From positions 1-49,085 of the forward strand of contig JBAXVX010000030.1 of assembly GCA_037128705.1 (NCBI GenBank): a DNA stretch of 49,085 nt, given 5' to 3'. A model generated the notes under the pieces. That model saw only the letters and a program-made list of their open reading frames with translations. It had not been told where the DNA came from and ran no database searches. Shown piece after piece: positions 1 through 7,009 of this stretch (position 1 is its first letter; each line of letters starts with the position of its first letter). Position numbers and translations under genes: made by a program. Source of the stretch: CAIVAT01 sp037128705. GTDB taxonomy: Bacteria; Bacteroidota; Bacteroidia; Bacteroidales; FEN-979.

Positions 1-359
1 CGGGCTTTTTTCTGTCCGAATTTTTTACGTTCCACCATACGCGGGTCGCGCATCATCAGACCTTTGGCTTTCAAAGGCGGACGGTGTTCCGGATTTATTT
101 CGCACAGAGCGCGCGCGATGGCAAGGGCAAGCGCCTCAGCCTGGCCGCGGATACCGCCACCGGCAAGGGTTACCTTTACATCATATTTTCCCTGGTTATT
201 GGTCACCTCAAAAGGTTCGGTAACCTTGAACTGAAGAATCGGAGTTGGAAAATAGTTCTTGAAATCACGGCCATTCACAGTAATGATACCCTGGCCATCC
301 TTCAGATATACTCTTGCTACGGCAGTTTTCCTTCTGCCGAGGGTGTTGATAACTTCCAT
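1..359 (-). CDS. rpsI: 30S ribosomal protein S9, 3' end cut by window edge
   Basis: The reverse strand from 359 reads MEVINTLGRRKTAVARVYLK, the conserved start of bacterial S9. It is still open at base 1, where it reads RMVERKKFGQKKA, close to the normal basic C-terminus (usually ending FSKR). Only about the last ten residues are missing. S9 is a small-subunit protein whose C-terminal tail reaches the P-site tRNA. The gene starts 1 bp after the rplM stop codon, so the two are surely cotranscribed and probably translationally coupled; rplM-rpsI is an almost universal bacterial gene pair. Confidence 0.97.
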   Translation of the reverse strand, partial: MEVINTLGRRKTAVARVYLKDGQGIITVNGRDFKNYFPTPILQFKVTEPFEVTNNQGKYDVKVTLAGGGIRGQAEALALAIARALCEINPEHRPPLKAKGLMMRDPRMVERKKFGQKKA

Positions 360-360
360 A

Positions 361-816
361 TTACTTGATTGAGGTTAATTTCATTGGTGTCGGTTGCTGT
401 GCTTTGTGCAGGTGCTCGGGGCCGGCGTAAACATAAAGATTACGGAAAAGCTCACGACCAAGACGGTTCTTGGGGAGCATACCCTTTATCGCTTTCTCTA
501 CAACGGCTGTCGGTTTTTTGGCGAGCAGTTTGCTGGGAGTCACCTCTTTCTGCCCACCCGGATAACCTGAATGGGTTAGATAGATTTTATCCTCCATCTT
601 GTCACCGGTAAGCCGGATCTTTTCGGCATTGATGATGACAACATTGTCGCCGCAATCGACGTGCGGTGTGTAGTTTACTTTCGTCTTGCCTTTCAGCAAC
701 ATGGCCACTTTGGCTGCCAAACGCCCCAGAACCTGGTCTTCGGCATCAATAAGCACCCAGTTTTTGGTCACTGTGGCCGCATTGGCGCTTATGGTTTTGT
801 AACTTAACGTATTCAT
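361..816 (-). CDS. rplM: 50S ribosomal protein L13
   Basis: This 151-residue protein has the usual length for L13. Recognisable family segments are WVLIDAEDQVLGRLAAKVA near the N-terminus, GDNVVIINAEKIRLTG in the middle and GMLPKNRLGRELFRNLYVY near the C-terminus. L13 is an early-assembly protein of the large ribosomal subunit. It is first in an operon with rpsI. A good Bacteroidota-type promoter lies about 50 bp upstream (865-895), and a short hairpin (842-860) occupies the start of the leader. Confidence 0.98.
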   Translation of the reverse strand: MNTLSYKTISANAATVTKNWVLIDAEDQVLGRLAAKVAMLLKGKTKVNYTPHVDCGDNVVIINAEKIRLTGDKMEDKIYLTHSGYPGGQKEVTPSKLLAKKPTAVVEKAIKGMLPKNRLGRELFRNLYVYAGPEHLHKAQQPTPMKLTSIK

Positions 817-841
817 GCTTTCTTCCTGATTTTAAAATGAA

Positions 842-860
842 CCTTTTTCTTCCAAAAAGG
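842..860 (-). promoter_or_regulatory. Hairpin at the start of the rplM leader
   Basis: CCTTTTT (842-848) and AAAAAGG (854-860) are perfect 7-bp complements around a 5-nt loop. The hairpin lies at the predicted 5' end of the rplM transcript. It may stabilise the mRNA or be part of an autoregulatory ribosomal-protein leader. Nothing in the sequence alone proves binding by L13 or S9. Confidence 0.35.
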
Positions 861-864
861 GGTG

Positions 865-895
865 CAAAGATAGAACTATATTTCTTTACCACAAT
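865..895 (-). promoter_or_regulatory. Promoter of rplM-rpsI
   Basis: On the reverse strand a TATCTTTG box (865-872) matches the Bacteroidota -7 consensus TAnnTTTG. It has ATTG (892-895) 19 nt upstream in place of the -33 TTTG. The predicted start of transcription is near 858, giving a leader of about 40 nt before rplM. Confidence 0.6.
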
Positions 896-984
896 GCAAT
901 TCAACCTTGATTTTTGCAATTATTTCACTTATCCTTTATTATCTGACATTTTTTTGTAATTTTATCCTTTATTATCTGGCATCC

Positions 985-2499
985 ATGATCCAAAGAATCT
1001 ACTGGAAAAAACTATCCTTGCGCACAGCATCAGCCACACGCGTTCCCTTGCTCCTCCTGGGAGCCAGGGGAACCGGCAAGCAAACGCTTGCACGACAGTT
1101 TTCAACCCTTTTCAGCGACCTGATCTGGATTGATCTCGAAACCGGGCCCGACAGCAGGATTTTCACAAGCGGCGAAAATTTTGACAACACCCTGAAATCG
1201 ATCTTTTTCCTGAAGAACAAGGACTTAAGACATAAACGCACCCTTATTTTCCTGCATGAAATTCAAAACTGCCCTGAAGCCATGCGATGGTTCACCGGTT
1301 CAGGGCAGGCCGGATTGCCATACCACATCCTGGCCTCCTCTTCGTTGATAACCTCGACGCTTAAATCTTTCATGGACGACCCCGGGAAAAAGATGGATGT
1401 TCTCCAGGTATACCCGTTCACCTTCGTAGAATTCCTCCAATCGGTGAATGACCAGGCAGCGCTGGAAGCCTACCAGGAGGTTCCTGTCCCTGTTTATGCC
1501 TATGAGAAGCTCCTGCACTATTTTCATATCTATACGCTGATTGGCGGCATGCCCGAAATCAACGTCCTCTATGCCCAGGACCAGCATCTGAACAGCCTCC
1601 GCCCCATCTACGAACGGTTGCTTAAATCGATGGTCGCCGACATCAACCGACAAACCAGGGGGGAAAAACAGCGATCAGTCGTAAAGGAAACCTTGCTGAA
1701 TTCTTTTCCGTTTGCTGCCACCAGGATTAAATTTAACCGGTTCGGAAATTCTGAATATCGCACCCGGGAGATGAGAGAAGCCTTCAGGAGACTGGAACAG
1801 CAAATGCTGATTCACCTTATTTATCCAACCACTTCGACGTACTATGCGCCGGGTACCGCGGCAACAGGCAACGGAGATCCAATTCTTCAGCCCGGGAAAA
1901 AAAATCAACCGGAAAATATCCTGGAAAAAATTCCTGGCTGCGCCGTGCAGCGGCTCCTCATTGACCAGGCAAAATCACCGAGGCTGCAACTCCTGGATAC
2001 CGGACTTGTCAACTATTTCTCGGGGATTCAGAAACCCCTGTTTCAATCGCATGACATGAATGCGATTTTCGAGGGACAGATTGCGCGGCAGGTAGTGGGG
2101 CAGGAGATCGTGGCGGCGGAAAGCCTTGGAGGCGGGGATGACATTGCCGGACTGACACCGGAAGCTGCAGGCAAGGCTGCGGACCGGCAGCCTGGCCTGC
2201 ACTTTTGGGTCAGGGACAAGGCCCAGTCAACGGCTGAGGTCGATTTTATCATTCCCTTCAATGACCTCCTCATTCCGGTGGTGGTGAAATCGGGGGAACC
2301 TGGCCGGCTCCGTTCTCTGCACCAGTTCGTTGATGCGGCTCCGCATGCTTTTGCAGTAAGGCTGTATGCCGGCAAACTCGGGGTTCAGCAAGCCCAGACC
2401 TTAAGTGGCAAAAAGTTCTATCTCCTCAACCTCCCCTATTTCCTGGCAGGAAAGATCAAAGATCATCTGAAAGGATTTATAAGGCTGACAAGCGGATAA
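985..2499 (+). CDS. AAA-family ATPase with C-terminal DUF4143 domain, atypical catalytic motifs
   Basis: The layout is that of the widespread AAA_14/DUF4143 ATP-binding proteins, whose cellular role is poorly known. From the ATG at 985 the protein has 504 residues. A Walker A motif GARGTGKQ lies at residues 26-33. The Walker B segment is IFLHEIQ (residues 88-94), where these proteins normally have LDEIQ, so the Mg-coordinating Asp is His91. The C-terminal DUF4143 region has EVDFIIPF, followed by VVVKSG where the usual motif is a PD-(D/E)xK-like VEVKSG, so the acidic residue is lost. A longer reading frame opens at 907, but that extension is a hydrophobic translation of AT-rich intergenic DNA. 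The gene stands alone between rplM and gldA. Confidence 0.75.
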   Translation: MIQRIYWKKLSLRTASATRVPLLLLGARGTGKQTLARQFSTLFSDLIWIDLETGPDSRIFTSGENFDNTLKSIFFLKNKDLRHKRTLIFLHEIQNCPEAMRWFTGSGQAGLPYHILASSSLITSTLKSFMDDPGKKMDVLQVYPFTFVEFLQSVNDQAALEAYQEVPVPVYAYEKLLHYFHIYTLIGGMPEINVLYAQDQHLNSLRPIYERLLKSMVADINRQTRGEKQRSVVKETLLNSFPFAATRIKFNRFGNSEYRTREMREAFRRLEQQMLIHLIYPTTSTYYAPGTAATGNGDPILQPGKKNQPENILEKIPGCAVQRLLIDQAKSPRLQLLDTGLVNYFSGIQKPLFQSHDMNAIFEGQIARQVVGQEIVAAESLGGGDDIAGLTPEAAGKAADRQPGLHFWVRDKAQSTAEVDFIIPFNDLLIPVVVKSGEPGRLRSLHQFVDAAPHAFAVRLYAGKLGVQQAQTLSGKKFYLLNLPYFLAGKIKDHLKGFIRLTSG

Positions 2500-2509
2500 A
2501 TAGTTCAAG

Positions 2510-2543
2510 TTGCCCCTTCGTACTTCGTTTTTCTCTACCTTTG
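2510..2543 (+). promoter_or_regulatory. Promoter of gldA
   Basis: TACCTTTG (2536-2543) fits the -7 consensus TAnnTTTG and lies 26 bp before the gldA ATG. The nearest -33-like element is TTG at 2510-2512, a rather long 23-nt spacing. Confidence 0.45.
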
Positions 2544-2569
2544 CGCACCCTTTTCAATTTTAACGGATT

Positions 2570-3541
2570 ATGTCCATTCTTGTAAGCAACATCTCCAAAA
2601 TCTATGGCACCCAAAAAGCGCTTGATGGTGTCACCCTTGAAATAAAACCCGGCGGGATTACCGGGCTGCTTGGCCCCAACGGAGCAGGGAAGAGCACCCT
2701 GATGAAGATCCTCACCTGTTTTATCCCGCCTACTTCAGGAAGGGCAACGGTGTGCGGATTCGACATTTTCGACCAGGCCATTGAAGTAAGAAAAAAAATC
2801 GGATACCTCCCGGAAAACAACCCGCTTTATCTTGATCTGTATGTCAGGGAATTCCTTGGCTTTATAGCGGGAACCCATCAAATGAAGGGAAACATCGCAA
2901 AAAGGGTGGCCGAAATGATTGAAATGACCGGGCTTGAGACTGAACAGCACAAAAAAATAGGAGCCCTTTCCAAGGGATACCGTCAGCGCGTGGGGCTTGC
3001 CCAGGCTATGATCCACGATCCCGAAGTCCTCATCCTGGATGAACCGACTTCAGGCCTTGATCCGAATCAGTTGCTCGAAATCCGCCACCTGATCACCGAG
3101 GTAGGGAAAACCAAAACAGTCATGATGTCAACCCACATCATGCAGGAGGTCGAGGCCATCTGCAACCGGTCGATCATCATCCACCAGGGTCGCATCGTTG
3201 CTGATGATTCCACCGGAAACCTGCAGCAGGTTGTCGCTTCAAAAACCATCATAAAAATCGAATTTGGCGCACCGGTCAAACGTGAGGTGTTGATGCGTAT
3301 CCAGGGTGTGACTGAAGTGATCCATCCCGATGAATTTATGGAACAGCATACCACCCGGGCCAAACAAAAAACATCAAACCCGGGTCAGGAATCCCTGGTA
3401 TGGTACCTGGTTTCACAAACGGGAGAAGATATCCGTGCAGCTGTTTTTCAATTTGCGGTTGACCATAAATATACCATACTCTCTCTCCAGAAGGAGGAAC
3501 AAAAACTTGAAGAAGTTTTCCAGGAATTGACCAGGGGCTAA
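2570..3541 (+). CDS. gldA: ABC transporter ATP-binding protein, GldA type
   Basis: This 323-residue ABC ATPase has Walker A GPNGAGKS (about residues 36-43), a signature segment LSKGYRQRVGLAQA (about 136-149) and Walker B VLILDEP (about 155-161), followed by an H-loop STHIM. The wording IKILTCFIPPTSG-like, VCGFDIFD and GYLPENNPLYLDLYV is typical of the Bacteroidota GldA proteins. In gliding species GldA pairs with GldF/GldG, and in non-gliding relatives it is a general ABC-2 type ATPase. No permease gene lies next to it, so its partner must be elsewhere. The C-terminal third contains a charged linker and a regulatory-type domain. It stands alone before the metK leader. Confidence 0.85.
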   Translation: MSILVSNISKIYGTQKALDGVTLEIKPGGITGLLGPNGAGKSTLMKILTCFIPPTSGRATVCGFDIFDQAIEVRKKIGYLPENNPLYLDLYVREFLGFIAGTHQMKGNIAKRVAEMIEMTGLETEQHKKIGALSKGYRQRVGLAQAMIHDPEVLILDEPTSGLDPNQLLEIRHLITEVGKTKTVMMSTHIMQEVEAICNRSIIIHQGRIVADDSTGNLQQVVASKTIIKIEFGAPVKREVLMRIQGVTEVIHPDEFMEQHTTRAKQKTSNPGQESLVWYLVSQTGEDIRAAVFQFAVDHKYTILSLQKEEQKLEEVFQELTRG

Positions 3542-3599
3542 GTTATACGTGCTTCGTCATGACTTTCACAGTCATCGTTTGAAAATTCTTAGGCCATTA

Positions 3600-3629
3600 T
3601 TTGAGCATTTAATTTTTTTATTAATTTTG
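3600..3629 (+). promoter_or_regulatory. Promoter of metK
   Basis: TTTG (3600-3603) is followed after 18 nt by TAATTTTG (3622-3629), a full match to both halves of the Bacteroidota vegetative promoter. Transcription should start near 3636, so the SAM-II-like aptamer would sit at the very 5' end of a leader of about 200 nt. Confidence 0.75.
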
Positions 3630-3632
3630 TGG

Positions 3633-3691
3633 CCAGAATAGTGGACAGATTTGATTGATTGCAACCACTGGAAAAAAATGCTAAAAACAAT
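3633..3691 (+). promoter_or_regulatory. SAM-II-type (SAM-alpha) riboswitch aptamer upstream of metK
   Basis: SAM-II aptamers are small H-type pseudoknots that bind S-adenosylmethionine. The features are in the right order: stem P1 AGTGG (3640-3644) with CCACT (3665-3669); a loop beginning GATTTG (3648-3653) and ending ATTGCAA (3658-3664); an A-rich segment of 10 nt; and GCTAAAAA (3680-3687). GTGG...GATTTG...TTGCAnCCAC...GCTAAA is how I remember the family consensus. The pseudoknot can close by ATTG (3654-3657) pairing with CAAT (3688-3691), where family members usually use C/G pairs, so the change looks compensatory. Differences are ACA between P1 and GATTTG, and GGAAA instead of the usual UAAA before GCTAAA. 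The downstream gene makes SAM, so feedback control fits. A covariance-model scan would decide. Confidence 0.8.
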
Positions 3692-3703
3692 ATTTCCTCC
3701 CTT

Positions 3704-3720
3704 CAATCAAAAATCAAATC
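3704..3720 (+). promoter_or_regulatory. Candidate anti-aptamer strand (expression platform) of the metK riboswitch
   Basis: CAATCA (3704-3709) and ATCAAATC (3713-3720) are exact complements of TGATTG (3656-3661) and GATTTGAT (3648-3655), the core of the aptamer loop. The result is a 14-bp helix with one 3-nt bulge. It cannot coexist with the SAM-II pseudoknot, so the leader can adopt two exclusive folds. No U-tract terminator follows, so control would act on translation, RNA stability or Rho-type termination. This is inference from complementarity only. Confidence 0.5.
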
Positions 3721-3756
3721 CTTTCTTATTATTTAAATCCTGGTGTTTTGTTAATT

Positions 3757-3812
3757 GGTAACAAGGTAACAAGGTGACAGGGTGACAAGGTAACAAGGTA
3801 ACAGGGTAAAAA
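3757..3812 (+). repeat. Octamer tandem array (GGTRACAR, 7 units) in the metK leader
   Basis: Seven consecutive 8-bp units run from 3757 to 3812: GGTAACAA, its variants GGTGACAG, GGTGACAA and GGTAACAG, and a final decayed GGTAAAAA. The array separates the riboswitch from the metK start codon, which lies 24 bp after it. The reverse complement of the same word forms the array at 40922-40977. There are no spacers and no coding potential. Confidence 0.9.
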
Positions 3813-3835
3813 ATCGTAAATCTAAAATTAAAAAA

Positions 3836-5179
3836 ATGGGATATTTATTTACATCGGAGTCTGTATCAGAGGGACATCCGGATAAGGTGGCCGATCAGAT
3901 TTCGGATGCATTGTTAGATGAGTTCATGAAATGGGACCCCGAGTCTAAAGTTGCCTGTGAAACGTTCGTGACCACCGGGCTGGTGGTTTGCGGCGGAGAA
4001 GTGAGAACCCAGGGATGGGTGGATGTTCAGGAAACTGCGCGCCGCGTGATTCGTCAGATTGGCTATACCAAAGCTGAATACCGTTTCGATTGCGACTCCT
4101 GCGGTGTGATATCTACGATTCATGAGCAATCACCCGACATCAACCAGGGTGTTGTTCGCGAAAAGAAAGAGGATCAGGGCGCCGGTGACCAGGGCATGAT
4201 GTTCGGTTATGCCTGCAATGAAATGGATAACCTGATGCCAATGTCAATTGAGCTGGCGCACATTATGCTCCAGGAACTGGCCGAAATTCGCCGTGAAGGC
4301 AAGCAGATGAAATATCTCAGGCCCGACAGCAAATCGCAGGTAACCATTGAGTATGATGACAACGGGAAACCGGTTCGCATCGATACCATTGTAGTCAGTA
4401 CCCAGCATGACGATTTCGTAAAACCAAAAGATAAATCAGTCAAGGCTGAAAAAACAGCTGAAAAACAAATGCAGGATAAGATCAGGGAAGATGTTCAGAA
4501 AATCCTGATCCCCCGGGTGAAAAAAACCCTGCCTGCGCGCATCCAAAAGTTATTCCAGGGTGATTTCAAGCTGCATGTGAATCCGACCGGAAAGTTTGTG
4601 ATTGGCGGACCTCACGGCGATACCGGTCTCACCGGCCGCAAAATCATCGTTGATACCTATGGCGGTCACGGCGCACATGGTGGCGGAGCCTTCTCAGGAA
4701 AAGATCCTTCGAAGGTTGACCGTTCAGCTGCCTATGCAGCGCGTCATATAGCCAAGAACATGGTGGCTGCAGGAGTTGCCGACCAGGCACTCATCCAGGT
4801 TGCCTATGCCATTGGTGTTGCCCAGCCTGTAGGTTTGTATGTGAACACTTTTGGTACTGCAAAGGTCAAGGATAAGAAAGGCAAAACCCTTACAGACGGC
4901 GTGATTGCTGAAAAGATCAGCAAAATTTTCGACATGCGCCCCTATTCGATCGTTGAACGTTTCGGACTTAAGAATCCGATTTACCAGCCGACCGCTTCCT
5001 ATGGCCATTTTGGCCGTGATTATTACACCAGGGAAATGGAGGTTTTTTACCCGGTAAAAGGGTCAAAACCAACGAAGGTCAACGGGAACGGAAAACAGGT
5101 CTATTTGAAAAAGGTGGATTTCTTTGCCTGGGAAAAACTTGACTTTGTCGCCCGCGTCAAAAAAGAATTTGGTCTTTAA
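3836..5179 (+). CDS. metK: S-adenosylmethionine synthetase
   Basis: The enzyme makes S-adenosylmethionine from methionine and ATP in the cytoplasm. It starts MGYLFTSESVSEGHPDKVAD, with the conserved GHPDK metal/ATP motif, and carries the family signatures GAGDQGMMFGYACNE and GGAFSGKDPSKVDRSAAY. At 447 residues it is longer than the E. coli enzyme (384), because of a charged, lysine-rich insertion around residues 195-225 (KPKDKSVKAEKTAEKQ) seen in the longer Bacteroidota-type forms. Expression is probably controlled by the SAM-II-like leader (3633-3720). The next gene follows on the same strand after a 68-bp spacer with a hairpin. Confidence 0.98.
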   Translation: MGYLFTSESVSEGHPDKVADQISDALLDEFMKWDPESKVACETFVTTGLVVCGGEVRTQGWVDVQETARRVIRQIGYTKAEYRFDCDSCGVISTIHEQSPDINQGVVREKKEDQGAGDQGMMFGYACNEMDNLMPMSIELAHIMLQELAEIRREGKQMKYLRPDSKSQVTIEYDDNGKPVRIDTIVVSTQHDDFVKPKDKSVKAEKTAEKQMQDKIREDVQKILIPRVKKTLPARIQKLFQGDFKLHVNPTGKFVIGGPHGDTGLTGRKIIVDTYGGHGAHGGGAFSGKDPSKVDRSAAYAARHIAKNMVAAGVADQALIQVAYAIGVAQPVGLYVNTFGTAKVKDKKGKTLTDGVIAEKISKIFDMRPYSIVERFGLKNPIYQPTASYGHFGRDYYTREMEVFYPVKGSKPTKVNGNGKQVYLKKVDFFAWEKLDFVARVKKEFGL

Positions 5180-5202
5180 TCCAAAAGGTTTCTGCCGATC
5201 AT

Positions 5203-5235
5203 GCATTAAAACGGATTAAATTGCGTTTTAAATGC
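5203..5235. other. Imperfect hairpin after metK
   Basis: GCATTAAAACG (5203-5213) pairs with CGTTTTAAATGC (5224-5235) except for one bulged A, around a 10-nt loop. No run of T follows, so it is not a standard terminator. It may stabilise the metK 3' end or weaken transcription into the next gene. Confidence 0.35.
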
Positions 5236-5247
5236 AAAGTCACAGCA

Positions 5248-6153
5248 ATGAACCAAAGGCATCTCTTCATCCTGGTCAGCTTCTCCCTGCTAACTTTGGC
5301 AGCCGGGGCGCAGATCAACATCAAAACCTATACAACCGCCACCGACACCTTCTACTGGAAGCGGTATGTTCATATTCCGAAACCGGATAAAATCAATCTG
5401 AAACGATTCACGGTTTCGCATCCGGGAACAATCATCGACGCCTTCCTGGCAAAGCACCTGGATCAGTTTCCGCAATTCACGGTGGATTCAATCGGGCATT
5501 TGAACATCAAGGATCTTAGAAAGTGTCTGTTTCCGGTCGACATCAATGGCGACCAGCTCCCCGATGTGATATTCTGCGGATCAAGTGGCGGGGAATCGGA
5601 TATTGTTCGGATTTACCTGAACCGCAAAGACAGCTTTGAAATGGTATTCGAGGATTACCAGTATATTTCGAAATTCATCATGGAAAATGATCGTCTTACC
5701 CGGATGGTTACTGGGGATGTGGGGTGTTGTGACAATTATCTTTATTTCACCAGGAGTTATGATGTTAAACCGGAAAACGGGATCCCCACGTTTATCAGGG
5801 GCAAACAGGTTGTCGCCTACAAGTACACCGAGGAGCCGCGTACCTACTATTCCAGGCCCGTACCCTTCATTAGCAGGACCGATACCATGCTGTTGCGGGC
5901 TTCGGCGGCTCATTTGAATGAACCATTTAATCCATATCTTGAGACCTTTGGCAACATCGTCGCCAAATACCGTAGCCGGTCAAAAGGCACAATCCTGGCA
6001 ATGAAATCCTATGGGAAAGGGGATGAATGGTACTTTGTGGAAATCTACCCGGACTCTTCCCCGTCAGCCTCCATCCTGTATGACGTAGAAAAAATCCCGA
6101 CATTCATCAGGGGATGGGTGTCGGGACTGGCTATTTCACCAAAACCGGAATAA
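5248..6153 (+). CDS. Secreted protein of unknown function
   Basis: This 301-residue protein begins with a clear signal peptide: MNQRHLFILVSFSLLTLAAG with a likely cut after Ala-Gly-Ala before Gln. The ATG at 5248 was chosen because the upstream frame from 5221 begins with TTG inside a hairpin. One stretch (PVDINGDQLPDVIFCGSSGG, around residues 98-117) resembles the Asp-rich loops of FG-GAP/VCBS beta-propeller repeats, but only one copy is visible. There is no sorting domain and no lipobox. I do not recognise the family. It probably resides in the periplasm. It is convergent with the next gene, with only 15 bp between the stop codons. Confidence 0.7.
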   Translation: MNQRHLFILVSFSLLTLAAGAQINIKTYTTATDTFYWKRYVHIPKPDKINLKRFTVSHPGTIIDAFLAKHLDQFPQFTVDSIGHLNIKDLRKCLFPVDINGDQLPDVIFCGSSGGESDIVRIYLNRKDSFEMVFEDYQYISKFIMENDRLTRMVTGDVGCCDNYLYFTRSYDVKPENGIPTFIRGKQVVAYKYTEEPRTYYSRPVPFISRTDTMLLRASAAHLNEPFNPYLETFGNIVAKYRSRSKGTILAMKSYGKGDEWYFVEIYPDSSPSASILYDVEKIPTFIRGWVSGLAISPKPE

Positions 6154-6168
6154 AGGGAACCAACCGGT

Positions 6169-6912
6169 TTAGTGTTTCACAATCAACTTCTTTGTCTGGC
6201 TTAATTTTCCATCCACCATGAGTGAATAGAAATAGATGCCATCACTCAGGTTTGTCGTGCTGATTATAAATTTCCCGGTTGAAGATTGAAGTTGATCCAC
6301 CTGTATGGTTGATCCGATCACATTCCGCAGGGTGAACGTTCCAATTGATCCTGCAGGAATTGAATAGGTAAAACCGGTACTTGCTCCGGCAGGGTTTGGA
6401 AAGGCATTGGACAGCATCGTTTGTGTAGCTGCTGCATCATCAATGCCCAAGGGATAGGATGTATATTTAATGGTCACACTGTTGGAGTCGTTCACATTGG
6501 CCTCATCGTAAAACACCCAGCGAACGAAACTCTCACCTGGCTTAAAGTTGTCAAAAGCAATCTGAACATAACGCCCGTCAAAATCGGTGACGATCTCACC
6601 TACTGCGATGGTCCTGGAATTTGGTGAAATATTTACGTCAGAAGGATAGCAACTGCCCGCCCAGCACATGGTGGTTTCGGTTGAATCCAGCATGGTCAGC
6701 TGGGATTTTTTACACAACACATTGATCTCTTTGTCCCCGATATTTTTCACATTCATATAGGTGACCAGTTCGGCACTGTCAGGAGATCCCTCCTGAATGA
6801 TGGTGGAATTCGGGGTTATAATTCCATTTTTATTGGATAGTTCCAGGCTTTGAGTATAAGCCGTTACGGTTATTGCTGAAAGCAGAAAAAGGGAAAGGAT
6901 ATATCTTTTCAT
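6169..6912 (-). CDS. Small T9SS-sorted secreted protein
   Basis: This 247-residue protein has a signal peptide (residues 1 to about 20, ending AYTQ), a middle domain of about 130 residues, and a typical T9SS type A sorting domain in the last 80 residues. That domain starts with NAFPNPAGAS, contains LRNVIGSTI and ends in YFYSLMVDGKLSQTKKLIVKH. The middle domain looks like an immunoglobulin-like fold: it has VTYMNVKNIGDKEINVLCKK and a Cys pair in MCWAGSCYP. The predicted place is the cell surface or medium, after passage through the T9SS translocon. The function of the middle domain is unknown. A promoter-like box lies 27 bp upstream. Confidence 0.85.
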   Translation of the reverse strand: MKRYILSLFLLSAITVTAYTQSLELSNKNGIITPNSTIIQEGSPDSAELVTYMNVKNIGDKEINVLCKKSQLTMLDSTETTMCWAGSCYPSDVNISPNSRTIAVGEIVTDFDGRYVQIAFDNFKPGESFVRWVFYDEANVNDSNSVTIKYTSYPLGIDDAAATQTMLSNAFPNPAGASTGFTYSIPAGSIGTFTLRNVIGSTIQVDQLQSSTGKFIISTTNLSDGIYFYSLMVDGKLSQTKKLIVKH

Positions 6913-6938
6913 ATGCCGGTAAATTTGATTATAATTTG

Positions 6939-6965
6939 CAAAGTTACAGATTTTAAAAATACAAA
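6939..6965 (-). promoter_or_regulatory. Promoter of the T9SS protein at 6169-6912
   Basis: The reverse strand has TAACTTTG (6939-6946), matching TAnnTTTG, with TTTG (6962-6965) 15 nt upstream, a short spacing. The box lies 27 bp before the ATG. Confidence 0.45.
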
Positions 6966-7009
6966 ATCATCCCACCCTGATATTTCCTTTTTATGTAAGG
7001 AGAGGGCAA

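Noticed and set aside
84..368. Forward-strand frame at the left edge
   Set aside because: It is antisense to rpsI and shows no family similarity.
3633..3691. SAM-I (S-box) riboswitch
   Set aside because: SAM-I has a four-way junction of over 100 nt; only one short stem and a pseudoknot are present.
3757..3812. CRISPR array or direct repeats with spacers
   Set aside because: The unit is 8 bp and contiguous with no spacers, and no cas genes are present. The same applies to the arrays at 11546, 26308, 37181 and 40821-40977.
5203..5235. Intrinsic terminator after metK
   Set aside because: No T-run follows the stem, and the next gene starts 13 bp later on the same strand.
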